Source: Segatella copri
GTDB taxonomy: Bacteria; Bacteroidota; Bacteroidia; Bacteroidales; Bacteroidaceae
Reading direction: 5' to 3'
Length of the DNA stretch: 64,000 bases
NCBI RefSeq assembly: GCF_949820605.1
Contig: NZ_CATKVU010000006.1
Location: forward strand, 2,925,001 to 2,989,000
The notes below the pieces were generated by a model. The model was given only the letters and a program-made list of their open reading frames with translations. It was not told where the DNA came from and did not search any database. A program made the position numbers and the translations under genes. Below, piece after piece: positions 53,369-60,797 of this stretch. Positions within the stretch are counted from its first letter, which is position 1, and every line of letters begins with the position of its first letter.

Positions 53369-53388
53369 GCGAGTTAGATTGTTTAACA
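53369..53388. repeat. Candidate attachment site, right (20-bp direct repeat)
   Basis: Identical to 42924-42943. It would close a 10.4-kb integrated element running from the integrases to the two-component genes and leave the HU promoter intact to its right. Confidence 0.5.
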
Positions 53389-53438
53389 GGTTTCAGATTG
53401 AAAGCGTGCTGAAAATCGCGCTTTATCACACGCTGAAA

Positions 53439-53470
53439 TTTGGTGGTATCGGGGAATTGGCGTATCTTTG
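53439..53470 (+). promoter_or_regulatory. Strong promoter of the HU-like gene
   Basis: TTTG (53439), 20 bases, TATCTTTG (53463-53470). The whole spacer resembles that of the non-coding RNA promoter at 59466, including TTTGGTGG and CGTA.TCTTTGCA. Confidence 0.75.
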
Positions 53471-53561
53471 CACTGTCGTTCGAAGAAAGGCTGCACTCGA
53501 CAAAGCGCAACCCTCAAAGTTGACAATTAACAATTTATTAACCTTTTAAAAATTTAAGATT

Positions 53562-54125
53562 ATGGAAGTAAAAGGAACATTGAAATATCGTAAAGTACAG
53601 CGCACACCTCAGACTGGTGAAAACGCAGGTAAGAAGAAGTGGTATGCTACTTCGGTAACCGACCGCGAAGTGGATTTCGAGGGATTCGTATCGCATATCT
53701 CCGATCACGGCTCGCCATACTCTCGTGGTACCATCCACGGTGTGCTGATGGATGCACTCGACCATCTGCAGGAGCTGATTCTCGACGGCAAGAGCGTGCG
53801 TCTCTCTGACCTCGGATTGTTCTCTATCGGTATGAGCTCCAAGGCGGAGGATACCAAGGAGAAGGTGACGGCTGCCAGCGTAGAAGGCGTGCACCTGATT
53901 GTGAGAAACACGAAGAGCTGGAGCAATGCCGAGCTGCGCAAGAAGTGCAAGATTCATGAGTACGGCGGCTATATCATCACCGACGAGGAGGGCACCACAG
54001 GCGGCGGTGACACAACTCAGGGCGGCGGCTCTGACACCAGCCAGGGCGGCTCAGGTACTACTGGTAGTGGAAACCAAGAAGGCGGCGGAGGCGGCTCTCA
54101 GGATAGCGGCGATGGGCTTGAATAA
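53562..54125 (+). CDS. HU-family DNA-binding protein with Gly-rich tail
   Basis: The 187-residue protein has the HU-HIG-type fold of Bacteroidetes: YATSVTDREVDFEGFVSHIS, IHGVLMDALDHLQELILDGK, SVRLSDLGLFSIGM, then a second part IVRNTKSWSNAELRKKCKIH and a tail of Gly/Ser/Thr repeats from residue 145. Such proteins bind DNA; relatives often sit next to smalltalk genes, as here. The leader is about 85 bases. Confidence 0.85.
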   Translation: MEVKGTLKYRKVQRTPQTGENAGKKKWYATSVTDREVDFEGFVSHISDHGSPYSRGTIHGVLMDALDHLQELILDGKSVRLSDLGLFSIGMSSKAEDTKEKVTAASVEGVHLIVRNTKSWSNAELRKKCKIHEYGGYIITDEEGTTGGGDTTQGGGSDTSQGGSGTTGSGNQEGGGGGSQDSGDGLE

Positions 54126-54223
54126 AGCCCTCGCCTGAGGGCCGCCCTGACTGGAAGCCAGCGCATCCCCCCCACCAAGTTAACATTCAACATTAAAAAA
54201 GTCAACATTAAACATTAAACATT

Positions 54224-54319
54224 ATGAAAGCAAATACTTGGAAAACGATTTTGCAGATTGCAATCTCCGTCCTTACAGCCATCGCTACTACGCTCGGAGT
54301 TACCAGCTGTACTCTTTAA
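54224..54319 (+). CDS. Smalltalk protein
   Basis: The 31-residue frame begins MKANTWKTILQIAISVLTAI, continues ATTLGVTSC and ends TL. It matches the tiny 'smalltalk' family: a short basic start, one hydrophobic helix and a cysteine near the end. It follows the HU gene by about 100 bases containing AACATTAA repeats, and a terminator comes after it. The family is found near HU, VirE and amidase genes in Bacteroidales; function unknown. Confidence 0.85.
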   Translation: MKANTWKTILQIAISVLTAIATTLGVTSCTL

Positions 54320-54407
54320 AGGTAAAAAAGTAAAAAGGTAAAAAAGCCTAGCGGGATGTTAAGCCAGCGAGGCAGCTCTTTTTAAAAGTAAAAAGACATA
54401 GCTTATT

Positions 54408-54446
54408 AAAGCCCCCGGTGCCTGGTGCACCGGGGGCTTTTATTTT
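54408..54446 (+). terminator. Terminator of the HU-smalltalk unit
   Basis: AAAGCCCCCGGTGC (54408-54421) pairs perfectly with GCACCGGGGGCTTT (54427-54440) and TATTTT follows. Confidence 0.85.
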
Positions 54447-54489
54447 GCCACCAGGCATCACATTTGCTGCAGCATTCTTTGCGTAATAA

Positions 54490-54570
54490 TCCCTCAATGA
54501 GGGAGGAATTCTTTCGAAAAGTTCCCTCATTGAGGGATGAATTTAATCATTTTTATCCCTCATTAAGGGA
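54490..54570. repeat. Three TCCCTCA-type palindromes every 33 bp
   Basis: Palindromes of 15 bp start at 54490 (TCCCTCAATGAGGGA), 54523 (TCCCTCATTGAGGGA) and 54556 (TCCCTCATTAAGGGA), exactly 33 bp apart with 18-bp spacers. They lie in a region without a clear gene between smalltalk and the methyltransferase. Confidence 0.7.
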
Positions 54571-54595
54571 TTTTTGCACATTGTTATTACCAAAT

Positions 54596-54641
54596 GAGTT
54601 CGTGCCAAACTTGGCAAAAAACGCAAGTTTGGCACGAACTC
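54596..54641. terminator. 18-bp perfect inverted repeat after the methyltransferase gene
   Basis: GAGTTCGTGCCAAACTTG (54596-54613) and its exact complement (54624-54641) flank a 10-base loop, only 3 bases beyond the stop of the minus-strand methyltransferase gene. A terminator role is likely but there is no T-run. Confidence 0.6.
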
Positions 54642-54644
54642 AAC

Positions 54645-55184
54645 TTATAGTTTCAGGAGTTTGGCAAACTCCCAGACTACGATGCCGGCTGTTACGCTGA
54701 CATTCAGAGAATGCTTGGTACCGAACTGAGGAATCTCCAGACAGCCATTGCTCATATCCACGATGTTCTGCTTGACTCCCTTCACCTCGTTACCAAAAAT
54801 CACGGCGTAGCCTTTGGAGAGGGAGGAGTGAGCCTCAGGCAGGTTCTGGAGCTTGGTGGAGCCTTCTACCTGCTCGATGCTATATACAAAGTAGCCTTTC
54901 TGCTTCAACTTCTCTACCGCCTCTTCGGTAGTCTTGAAGTATTCCCAATCCACGCTGTCTTCGCCACCCAATGCCGTCTTATGAATCTCGACATTGGGAG
55001 GGGTGGCGGTGATTCCGCAGAGATACACCGCCTCTACACGGAAGGCATCGCAGGAACGGAAAACACTTCCTACATTATATAATGAACGCACATCATCCAG
55101 GACCACTATCAGGGGCAGCTTCTCGGCTTCCTTGAATTCCTCTAGGGTGAGGCGGTTCATCTCTATCGTTCTTAATTTACGCAT
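54645..55184 (-). CDS. TrmH-family RNA methyltransferase
   Basis: The 179-residue SpoU/TrmH-type 2'-O-methyltransferase has PLIVVLDDVRSLYNVGSVFR, YAVIFGNEVKGVKQNIVDM and CLEIPQFGTKHSLNVSVTAG, the three motifs of the deep-knot fold. The target could be rRNA or tRNA; it is not known. It is the last gene of a U32-SufE-TrmH operon. Confidence 0.9.
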   Translation of the reverse strand: MRKLRTIEMNRLTLEEFKEAEKLPLIVVLDDVRSLYNVGSVFRSCDAFRVEAVYLCGITATPPNVEIHKTALGGEDSVDWEYFKTTEEAVEKLKQKGYFVYSIEQVEGSTKLQNLPEAHSSLSKGYAVIFGNEVKGVKQNIVDMSNGCLEIPQFGTKHSLNVSVTAGIVVWEFAKLLKL

Positions 55185-55218
55185 TATAATATACCTTATT
55201 ATATATAATCAGAGGCGG

Positions 55219-55650
55219 TTAAGCCTCTGCCTCCTTGGTCTTGTAGGCAAGGGCATACATGCGAATCTGCTTGATCATCGCCAGAAGACCATTGCTGCGG
55301 GTTGGACTCAAATGGTCTTTCAGACCAATTTTCTCTACGAAATAGAGGTCGGCATCCATAATCTCGGTTGGGGTATGACCGCTCAACACACGGATGAGGA
55401 GGGCGATGATACCCTTTACGATGAGCGCATCGCTATCGGCAGTGAATACGAGCTTGCCATCTACATAATCGCATTGCAACCATACGCGGCTCTGACAGCC
55501 GTCGATAAGGTTCTGCTCGTTCTTGTATTTCTCATCGAGAGGAGCCAACTCGTTGCCCAAGTCAATGAGCATCTGATACTTGTCCATCCAGTCGGTGAAA
55601 TCCTGGAACTCCTCTACTACTTCATCCTGCAATTCATTAATTGTTGCCAT
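55219..55650 (-). CDS. sufE: SufE-family Fe-S assembly protein
   Basis: The 143-residue protein has NLIDGCQSRVWLQC with the sulfur-accepting Cys and the SufE body DSDALIVKGIIALLIRVLSG. It activates SufS and passes sulfur to Fe-S cluster assembly. Its start codon overlaps the U32 stop by one base (TAATG). Confidence 0.92.
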   Translation of the reverse strand: MATINELQDEVVEEFQDFTDWMDKYQMLIDLGNELAPLDEKYKNEQNLIDGCQSRVWLQCDYVDGKLVFTADSDALIVKGIIALLIRVLSGHTPTEIMDADLYFVEKIGLKDHLSPTRSNGLLAMIKQIRMYALAYKTKEAEA

Positions 55651-56915
55651 TATTTTATTTCTTTAATTTCGTTTACTGTTATCAACTTATAGAGCTTGTC
55701 GTTAGGGCGTACCTTATCTGGTACAGGGATGGAAACTCTCCAGCCCTGCTGCGCTGTTTCTACCGGTTTCAGGTCGTAGCGGATTTCATCGGCATTGAGA
55801 TACATTACGCCGGTGGTGTTACCCGTAATCAACAGTTTCTCGCCCTTGTCGAAGGTAGATGCCTCTACGGCTACTTCTGCCACACCCAACTTAGAGAAAT
55901 ATTTCATCACCTTGCCCACTAGCACCTTCTTCTCGGTAGCTACGGAACCGTAATGCTTGTTCCATTCACCGAGAGTCTGCCCCTGGTAATAACCATCCCA
56001 GAAACCACGGTTGAAGACGGTGGCGAGTTTCTCATCCCACTCATCCTTCTTCTCCTCGGTAAAGGTTCCGTCGAGCACGGCAGCTATCGCCTCCTTATAA
56101 CATTTCACTACAGTATATACGTATTCAGGACCACGGGCACGGCCTTCAATCTTGAAGACGCGCACACCGGCATCCATCATGCGGTCGATGAAGCGGATGG
56201 TCTTCAGGTCCTTCGGACTCATCACATACTTGTTATCGATTTCAAGCTGGTTGCCAGTTTCGTTATCTGTAACAGTATAGCTGCGGCGGCAGATCTGCAC
56301 ACACTCGCCACGGTTGGCAGAGCGGTTGGCATTAGCAAGGCTCATGTAGCACTTGCCCGATACAGCCATGCACAGAGCACCATGACAGAACATTTCGATA
56401 CGAATCTGCTTGCCCATAGGTCCGCAGATGTTCTGCTGCTCTATCTGCTCATGGATGTGCTTCACCTGGTCCATGTTCAATTCACGTGCCAGTACGGAAA
56501 CATCAGCAAAGCGTGCATAAAACTTCAAAGCCTCTGTGTTTGAGATATTTAACTGTGTGGATAAGTGAACCTCCTCGCCCACTTCATTGCAATAGCTCAT
56601 TACAGCCACATCGCTGGCGATGACAGCAGAGATGCCTGCCTCCTTGGCAGCATCGATGATTTCCTTCATCGTTGGGATGTCGTTGTCGTAGATGACAGTA
56701 TTGACGGTGAGATAGGTCTTGATGCCATGCTCGTTGCAGGTAGCAGCTATCTCACGCAAATCATCGATAGTAAAATGGTTGGCTGAATGGGAACGCATGT
56801 TCAACTTGCCGATACCAAAGTATACGGAGTCGGCACCAGCCTGTATGGCAGCAGCCAGTGACTCGCGTGAGCCCACTGGTGCCATCACTTCAAATTCGTT
56901 TATCTTTGTATTCAT
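55650..56915 (-). CDS. U32-family peptidase-like protein (tRNA/rRNA hydroxylation type)
   Basis: The 421-residue protein has the U32 motifs GADSVYFGIGKLNMRSHS, EVHLSTQLNISNTEALKFY and the cysteine signature CHGALCMAVSGKCYMS followed by SANRGECVQICRRSY, whose cysteines are Fe-S ligands in the TrhP/RlhA group. Family members add a hydroxyl group to tRNA or rRNA from prephenate-linked chemistry. It starts an operon with sufE and trmH; the Fe-S link to sufE is suggestive. Confidence 0.88.
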   Translation of the reverse strand: MNTKINEFEVMAPVGSRESLAAAIQAGADSVYFGIGKLNMRSHSANHFTIDDLREIAATCNEHGIKTYLTVNTVIYDNDIPTMKEIIDAAKEAGISAVIASDVAVMSYCNEVGEEVHLSTQLNISNTEALKFYARFADVSVLARELNMDQVKHIHEQIEQQNICGPMGKQIRIEMFCHGALCMAVSGKCYMSLANANRSANRGECVQICRRSYTVTDNETGNQLEIDNKYVMSPKDLKTIRFIDRMMDAGVRVFKIEGRARGPEYVYTVVKCYKEAIAAVLDGTFTEEKKDEWDEKLATVFNRGFWDGYYQGQTLGEWNKHYGSVATEKKVLVGKVMKYFSKLGVAEVAVEASTFDKGEKLLITGNTTGVMYLNADEIRYDLKPVETAQQGWRVSIPVPDKVRPNDKLYKLITVNEIKEIK

Positions 56916-56940
56916 GAATGCAATTATCTTTTTTCGGGTA

Positions 56941-56948
56941 CAAAGTTA
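56941..56948 (-). promoter_or_regulatory. -7 box of the U32-sufE-trmH operon
   Basis: TAACTTTG on the minus strand, 25 bases before the start codon. Confidence 0.55.
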
Positions 56949-57135
56949 CACCAAAATGAAGACAAAACACAGAAAAATGGAGAAAAAATGACAGAAATTC
57001 GATTATATTGACAAATCAATCACGATTATTTGTCTATATTTGCCTATAAATAAGAATATATCCCTAGGATATACTTCTTTTTATATGAATCCTATCCAGT
57101 CTTACGGCTGGTATTATTAATCTAAGTGAAAGCAG

Positions 57136-58086
57136 ATGAAGAATGTTTTTACCTCAGGAATGATTCTGTTCCTGGCAATGACCACAATGGTTAGTTGCAC
57201 ACAAGAAAACGTGATGCTTGAAACAACACCACAAGTCAAGAACCAAGAAGTAAGATTCTGCTTCTTCGAAAGCTCCATTGTGCCTATCGGTCAGGATGAA
57301 GAGAGCAATCTTGCCAGAACAAGAGCCAACGGGAGCGAGAAATCGCTCAAGGATGCAAAACTCTACACAGATCTGCAAGTATGTCTCATTCCGAAAGGAG
57401 ATGAAACTACTGCCGGCTATACCGTAAGACAGGAAAACTGGGATGACAAATTCGGAAACGTCAGCCTGCAGGTGCCGGCAGGAGAATACACGCTCGTTGC
57501 CGTAGCAGCAAAAACTGATTTGCAGCAGGAAGAACGAATCGAAGTTAAATCAAGGTATGAAATGACCTTTGCCAACAATATCGTACGCGATATGGCGTAT
57601 ACCCTGCAGAATATCAAGGTGGAAACGGGCAGCAAAGCCGTAACACAGAATGTTTCGCTGAAACGTGCCGTCAGCTGTTTCAGACTGGAAGCTACCGACC
57701 CGATGCCTCTTACTACCAATACGCAGGATATCACAATAAGCGGAAGCTGCGGTACGGTATTCAATCCTTCTACCGGATTCTGCAAAGAAAAGGCTACCAT
57801 CACCCGAAGTTGGACTTTCGATCCCAAAAAATACCAGAAACCATACATCTTCTTCACACTCTACACCCTTCTGACCGGCAATGATGTAACCGACATTCAT
57901 ATAACAACTGCCGGAAAGGACAAGGAAGGAAAAGCAGTAAAGACCGTCAGCTTTGACAACGTACACCTGGTCATCGGAAAGAAGACTACCTATACCGGTC
58001 CGCTCTACACCTACCCTGCCAACAATATGTCGTTCACAGTCAACCAGCCGGAGATTCCAGCATCAGGCTATGACAAGAAATTTTAA
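57136..58086 (+). CDS. Fimbrillin-family (FimB/Mfa2-like) lipoprotein
   Basis: The 316-residue protein has a lipobox (MTTMVSC) and then a Mfa2/FimB-like arrangement: a strand-rich N-terminal part with LYTDLQVCLIPKG, VPAGEYTLVAVAAKTD, and an Ig-like second part with LKRAVSCFRLEATD, typical of fimbrial anchors. A TATATTTG box at 57035-57042 is its promoter, leaving a leader of about 85 bases. Neighbours offer no fimbrial partners, so the assignment rests on sequence form. Confidence 0.65.
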   Translation: MKNVFTSGMILFLAMTTMVSCTQENVMLETTPQVKNQEVRFCFFESSIVPIGQDEESNLARTRANGSEKSLKDAKLYTDLQVCLIPKGDETTAGYTVRQENWDDKFGNVSLQVPAGEYTLVAVAAKTDLQQEERIEVKSRYEMTFANNIVRDMAYTLQNIKVETGSKAVTQNVSLKRAVSCFRLEATDPMPLTTNTQDITISGSCGTVFNPSTGFCKEKATITRSWTFDPKKYQKPYIFFTLYTLLTGNDVTDIHITTAGKDKEGKAVKTVSFDNVHLVIGKKTTYTGPLYTYPANNMSFTVNQPEIPASGYDKKF

Positions 58087-58138
58087 TAACCCATGGCGTT
58101 TTAAGAAAGATTAATGCCACAGATTAAAATCTTTTTTG

Positions 58139-58146
58139 TATTTTTG
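58139..58146 (+). promoter_or_regulatory. -7 box of the C1 peptidase gene
   Basis: TATTTTTG ends 4 bases before the ATG at 58151, so the mRNA would be nearly leaderless, and the longer frame from 58136 is ruled out. Confidence 0.5.
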
Positions 58147-58150
58147 CGGC

Positions 58151-59299
58151 ATGGAAAGAAAGAACATTATAACCATAGGACTCGCTCTGCTTGTATTCGC
58201 CGGTTGCGGATACAGACAGCAGCGAGCCGGTATCTCAGAGACAGGTGGAGGCGAGGATTATCTTCCGGAGCATATCCACCTGATCAGTACTACGCCCGTC
58301 AAGGACCAGGGCAACAGCGAACTCTGCTGGGCATACGGCATGCTTGCCACCATCGAAAGCGAGCACATCATGAAGGGGGATTCCGTGAATCTCTCCATCG
58401 CCTACATAGCCCGCATGATGCTGGAAGAACAGGCACTGGAATATTACTTTGCACAGGGAAAGAAGAACATCAGCCTGCGCGGTACTGCCCCGATGCTGAT
58501 ACATTATATAGATAAGTATGGTGCACAACCTTACGACAGCTATGAAGATCCGAAGCACGTGAACTACAAGGTGCTCTGCCGCAAGGTGCAGAAACTGTGC
58601 GATGGCGCCATCTCGCAGAAAGCGGGCATCAGCCAGCTCAAGGAGGAACTGAACGACCTGTTTGACGCAGAAATAGGCTACATGCCTGCCAAGGCCGTAC
58701 ACATGCTGGGTGCCGAATATACCCCTCAAGAGTTTGCCCACAGCGTATGCTATCCCGAGGAGTATGTATCGCTCACCAGTTTCTCGCATCATCCTTACAG
58801 AGAATACTTTGCGCTCGAGATTCCCGATAACCGGATGCACGATGCCTATCTGAACCTTCCACTCGACGAGCTGATGCTCCACATCAGGAAGGCGGTAAAA
58901 AAAGGACACCCGGTATGCTGGGAAGGTGACATCAGCGAACCTGGCTTCAAGGAACCAAGGAAGAACTGTGTAGACATACAGCCGATGGAACGCCCCGTGA
59001 CCCAGGCATCGCGACAGAAGGAGTTTGAACAGCTTCGCACCACCGATGATCATGTGATGGAAATCATAGGTACCTTCATGAAAGACAAGCAGAGATTCTA
59101 CGTCTGCCGCAATTCATGGGGCAAGAACTGGGGCAACAAGGGACTCATCTACCTATCGGAAGACTATCTGCGCCTCAAGACCATCGCCGTATCCATGAGC
59201 GAAGAGGCATATCTGTACGACCGGTCAGTGCGATTAGTCGTACCTTACTCATCTCCCAAAGACAGCATAAACCTCCTCTCTATATATAATAAGGTATAA
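58151..59299 (+). CDS. C1-family (papain/bleomycin hydrolase-like) peptidase, lipoprotein
   Basis: The start at 58151 gives 382 residues with a lipoprotein-type signal (LLVFAGC). The catalytic Cys is in TPVKDQGNSELCWAYG, the His in TTDDHVMEIIG and the Asn in CRNSWGKNWGNKG, so all three papain residues are in place. The middle is close to bacterial aminopeptidase C. The lipid anchor suggests a periplasmic or surface protease; substrates are unknown. Confidence 0.85.
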   Translation: MERKNIITIGLALLVFAGCGYRQQRAGISETGGGEDYLPEHIHLISTTPVKDQGNSELCWAYGMLATIESEHIMKGDSVNLSIAYIARMMLEEQALEYYFAQGKKNISLRGTAPMLIHYIDKYGAQPYDSYEDPKHVNYKVLCRKVQKLCDGAISQKAGISQLKEELNDLFDAEIGYMPAKAVHMLGAEYTPQEFAHSVCYPEEYVSLTSFSHHPYREYFALEIPDNRMHDAYLNLPLDELMLHIRKAVKKGHPVCWEGDISEPGFKEPRKNCVDIQPMERPVTQASRQKEFEQLRTTDDHVMEIIGTFMKDKQRFYVCRNSWGKNWGNKGLIYLSEDYLRLKTIAVSMSEEAYLYDRSVRLVVPYSSPKDSINLLSIYNKV

Positions 59300-59395
59300 G
59301 CTTAACTATAATCAGGAATAAGCTCCCAAACAGGCTTCAGACATAAGAAATGTGTTAAAATGGATGACATACATCAAATAGCTGTTAAATAGCAC

Positions 59396-59411
59396 GTGTG
59401 TGCGCACACAC
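59396..59411. repeat. Perfect GTGTGTGC palindrome upstream of the ncRNA promoter
   Basis: GTGTGTGC followed by GCACACAC, 16 bp, lies 54 bases before the -33 box of the non-coding RNA promoter. Possible operator or simple chance. Confidence 0.45.
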
Positions 59412-59465
59412 ATAGTTGATTTATATCAAAAAAGAGGCTTTTTTATGTGATTTTCTCTTAAAACA

Positions 59466-59497
59466 TTTGGTGGGTTCGGAAAATCGTCGTACCTTTG
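59466..59497 (+). promoter_or_regulatory. Strong promoter of the non-coding RNA
   Basis: TTTG (59466-59469), 20 bases, TACCTTTG (59490-59497). It shares about 27 of 34 positions with the HU promoter at 53439. Confidence 0.8.
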
Positions 59498-59503
59498 CAT
59501 CGT

Positions 59504-59950
59504 CAATAAGACAAAAAGGTTATTAGGTTTTTAGGTTAAGATTGTTAGTTGTTTTAGGTTATTAGTTAGTTTAAAGGTAAATTTAAGATTGTTTATTCAG
59601 AGAAACGGTATTAGTTAAGGTAAAGAAAAGATTGTTTATTCAAGGACGACAAAAAGTTTAGGTTATTAGGTTTTTAGGTTTAAGATTGTTAGTTGTTTTT
59701 TTATTAGGTTTTAGTTTAAAGGTAAATTTAAAGATTGTTTATTCAAGGACAACAGGATAATTCAACAGGTGAGTTGAAGGTAAAAAGATCAAATGTATGG
59801 GATAACCAAAGATGACGCCTGAGCAGAATTGCTGCTTCGGGCTCCGTAATGGAAAGGGTAACAAAAAGCCCTTGAGTTATGAGAAATTTGGGAATATCGT
59901 ATTAGAAGAGCGCAATTTCGAAATCATTCGAAGTTGCGCTCTTTATTTTA
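59504..59950 (+). ncRNA. Long non-coding RNA candidate with C-depleted duplicated 5' part
   Basis: A strong promoter and a clear terminator (59907-59942) enclose about 450 bases without a convincing gene. The first 250 bases contain almost no C and consist of two near-copies of a ~85-base unit (59517-59600 and 59660-59745), with GATTGTTTATTCA three times. The last 190 bases have hairpins: AGCAG/CTGCT flanked by GCC/GGGC at 59816-59842, and AAGGG/CCCTT near 59854-59873. A nine-codon frame, MYGITKDDA, lies at 59794-59823. It does not fit tmRNA, RNase P or SRP RNA motifs known to me. Confidence 0.6.
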
Positions 59951-59951
59951 T
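59907..59951 (+). terminator. Terminator of the non-coding RNA
   Basis: AGAGCGCAA pairs with TTGCGCTCT and TTCGAA with TTCGAA-type inner pairing, followed by TTATTTTAT. Confidence 0.85.
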
Positions 59952-60093
59952 CCCCTAGGTAAAGGAGCTAGGACATATGTATTACTACATAAAAACTTTG
60001 TCAAAGACTATAGCCATAACCCTTAAAGTTCTTAACTCATTTACTCCTAGACTGGAGAAAGTTCAGTTTGAGAAAAAATAACCGCCAAATTAT

Positions 60094-60124
60094 TTTGTTT
60101 TACCAACGAAAAGTCGTAATTTTG
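60094..60124 (+). promoter_or_regulatory. Promoter of the rpoN-containing operon
   Basis: TTTG (60094-60097), 19 bases, TAATTTTG (60117-60124), 26 bases before the first start codon. Confidence 0.7.
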
Positions 60125-60150
60125 CAGAAGATATATAAAGATAGGAAATT

Positions 60151-60795
60151 ATGGCAAGACATCCTCTTTGGAACGAAGAATACTGGCTCCTGCTGTTGCA
60201 GCTGTACCAGAAGAAGCCCATGGGCGTGAAACCTCTCTATTCGAAAGGGATGGTCGACTTGAGTCTGGAACTGCATATTCCACCTGAGTTTCTGCACGAA
60301 CAGATGTTCAAACTCAGAATGGTGACTCCGAGAATCAAGCGACTATGGGAGAAGTATGCCGATAAGCCACAGAAACTGAAGCGCGATATACAGCGCATCA
60401 GGCAGATGAACGGCTGCGGAAACGCCATACAGTTCTTCGAGGGAGTGGAAGTGAAGGAAACATTCGAGAAAAACTGGGAACCACTGGAAAGTGAACCATC
60501 GCTCACCCCCGTGAAACTCATCATCATCCTCAATCTCTACTTCCAGCTCACACCAATCACCATGGTGCCGGAAACACCGGAAATCATCGACCTGGGAAAA
60601 CTCATCAGGACATCGCCGAAGGTCATTGCCGAGGCGATGGGCGTATTCATGTACTGCGACCCCTATCTCAACCGCGAAGATGTGCTGATACACCCGCTGC
60701 TAGAAGCATGCAGCGACATCTGGCACCAATACGGAAACGGAAATCCAGACAAGCTTTACCAGCTTGCCAACGAACTAAAAGAATACTTTAAGTAA
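60151..60795 (+). CDS. Conserved protein upstream of rpoN, unknown function
   Basis: The 214-residue protein is not assigned to a family. It is helical with MARHPLWNEEYWLLLLQLYQ at the start, LSLELHIPPEFLHEQMFKLR and a C-terminal HPLLEACSDIWHQYGNG. Its stop is 2 bases before rpoN, so the two are translated together. Genes of this type next to rpoN may serve sigma-54 control or be unrelated; there is no direct evidence. Confidence 0.8.
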   Translation: MARHPLWNEEYWLLLLQLYQKKPMGVKPLYSKGMVDLSLELHIPPEFLHEQMFKLRMVTPRIKRLWEKYADKPQKLKRDIQRIRQMNGCGNAIQFFEGVEVKETFEKNWEPLESEPSLTPVKLIIILNLYFQLTPITMVPETPEIIDLGKLIRTSPKVIAEAMGVFMYCDPYLNREDVLIHPLLEACSDIWHQYGNGNPDKLYQLANELKEYFK

Positions 60796-60797
60796 TT

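Noticed and set aside
54490-54570. Mini-CRISPR array
   Set aside because: Repeats of 15 bp with 18-bp spacers are too short, the repeats are palindromic and diverged, only three exist and no cas gene is near.
59794-59910. tmRNA or tRNA inside the non-coding RNA
   Set aside because: No acceptor stem with CCA-type end, no T-loop GTTCGA motif and no plausible tag with an Ala-rich end were found.
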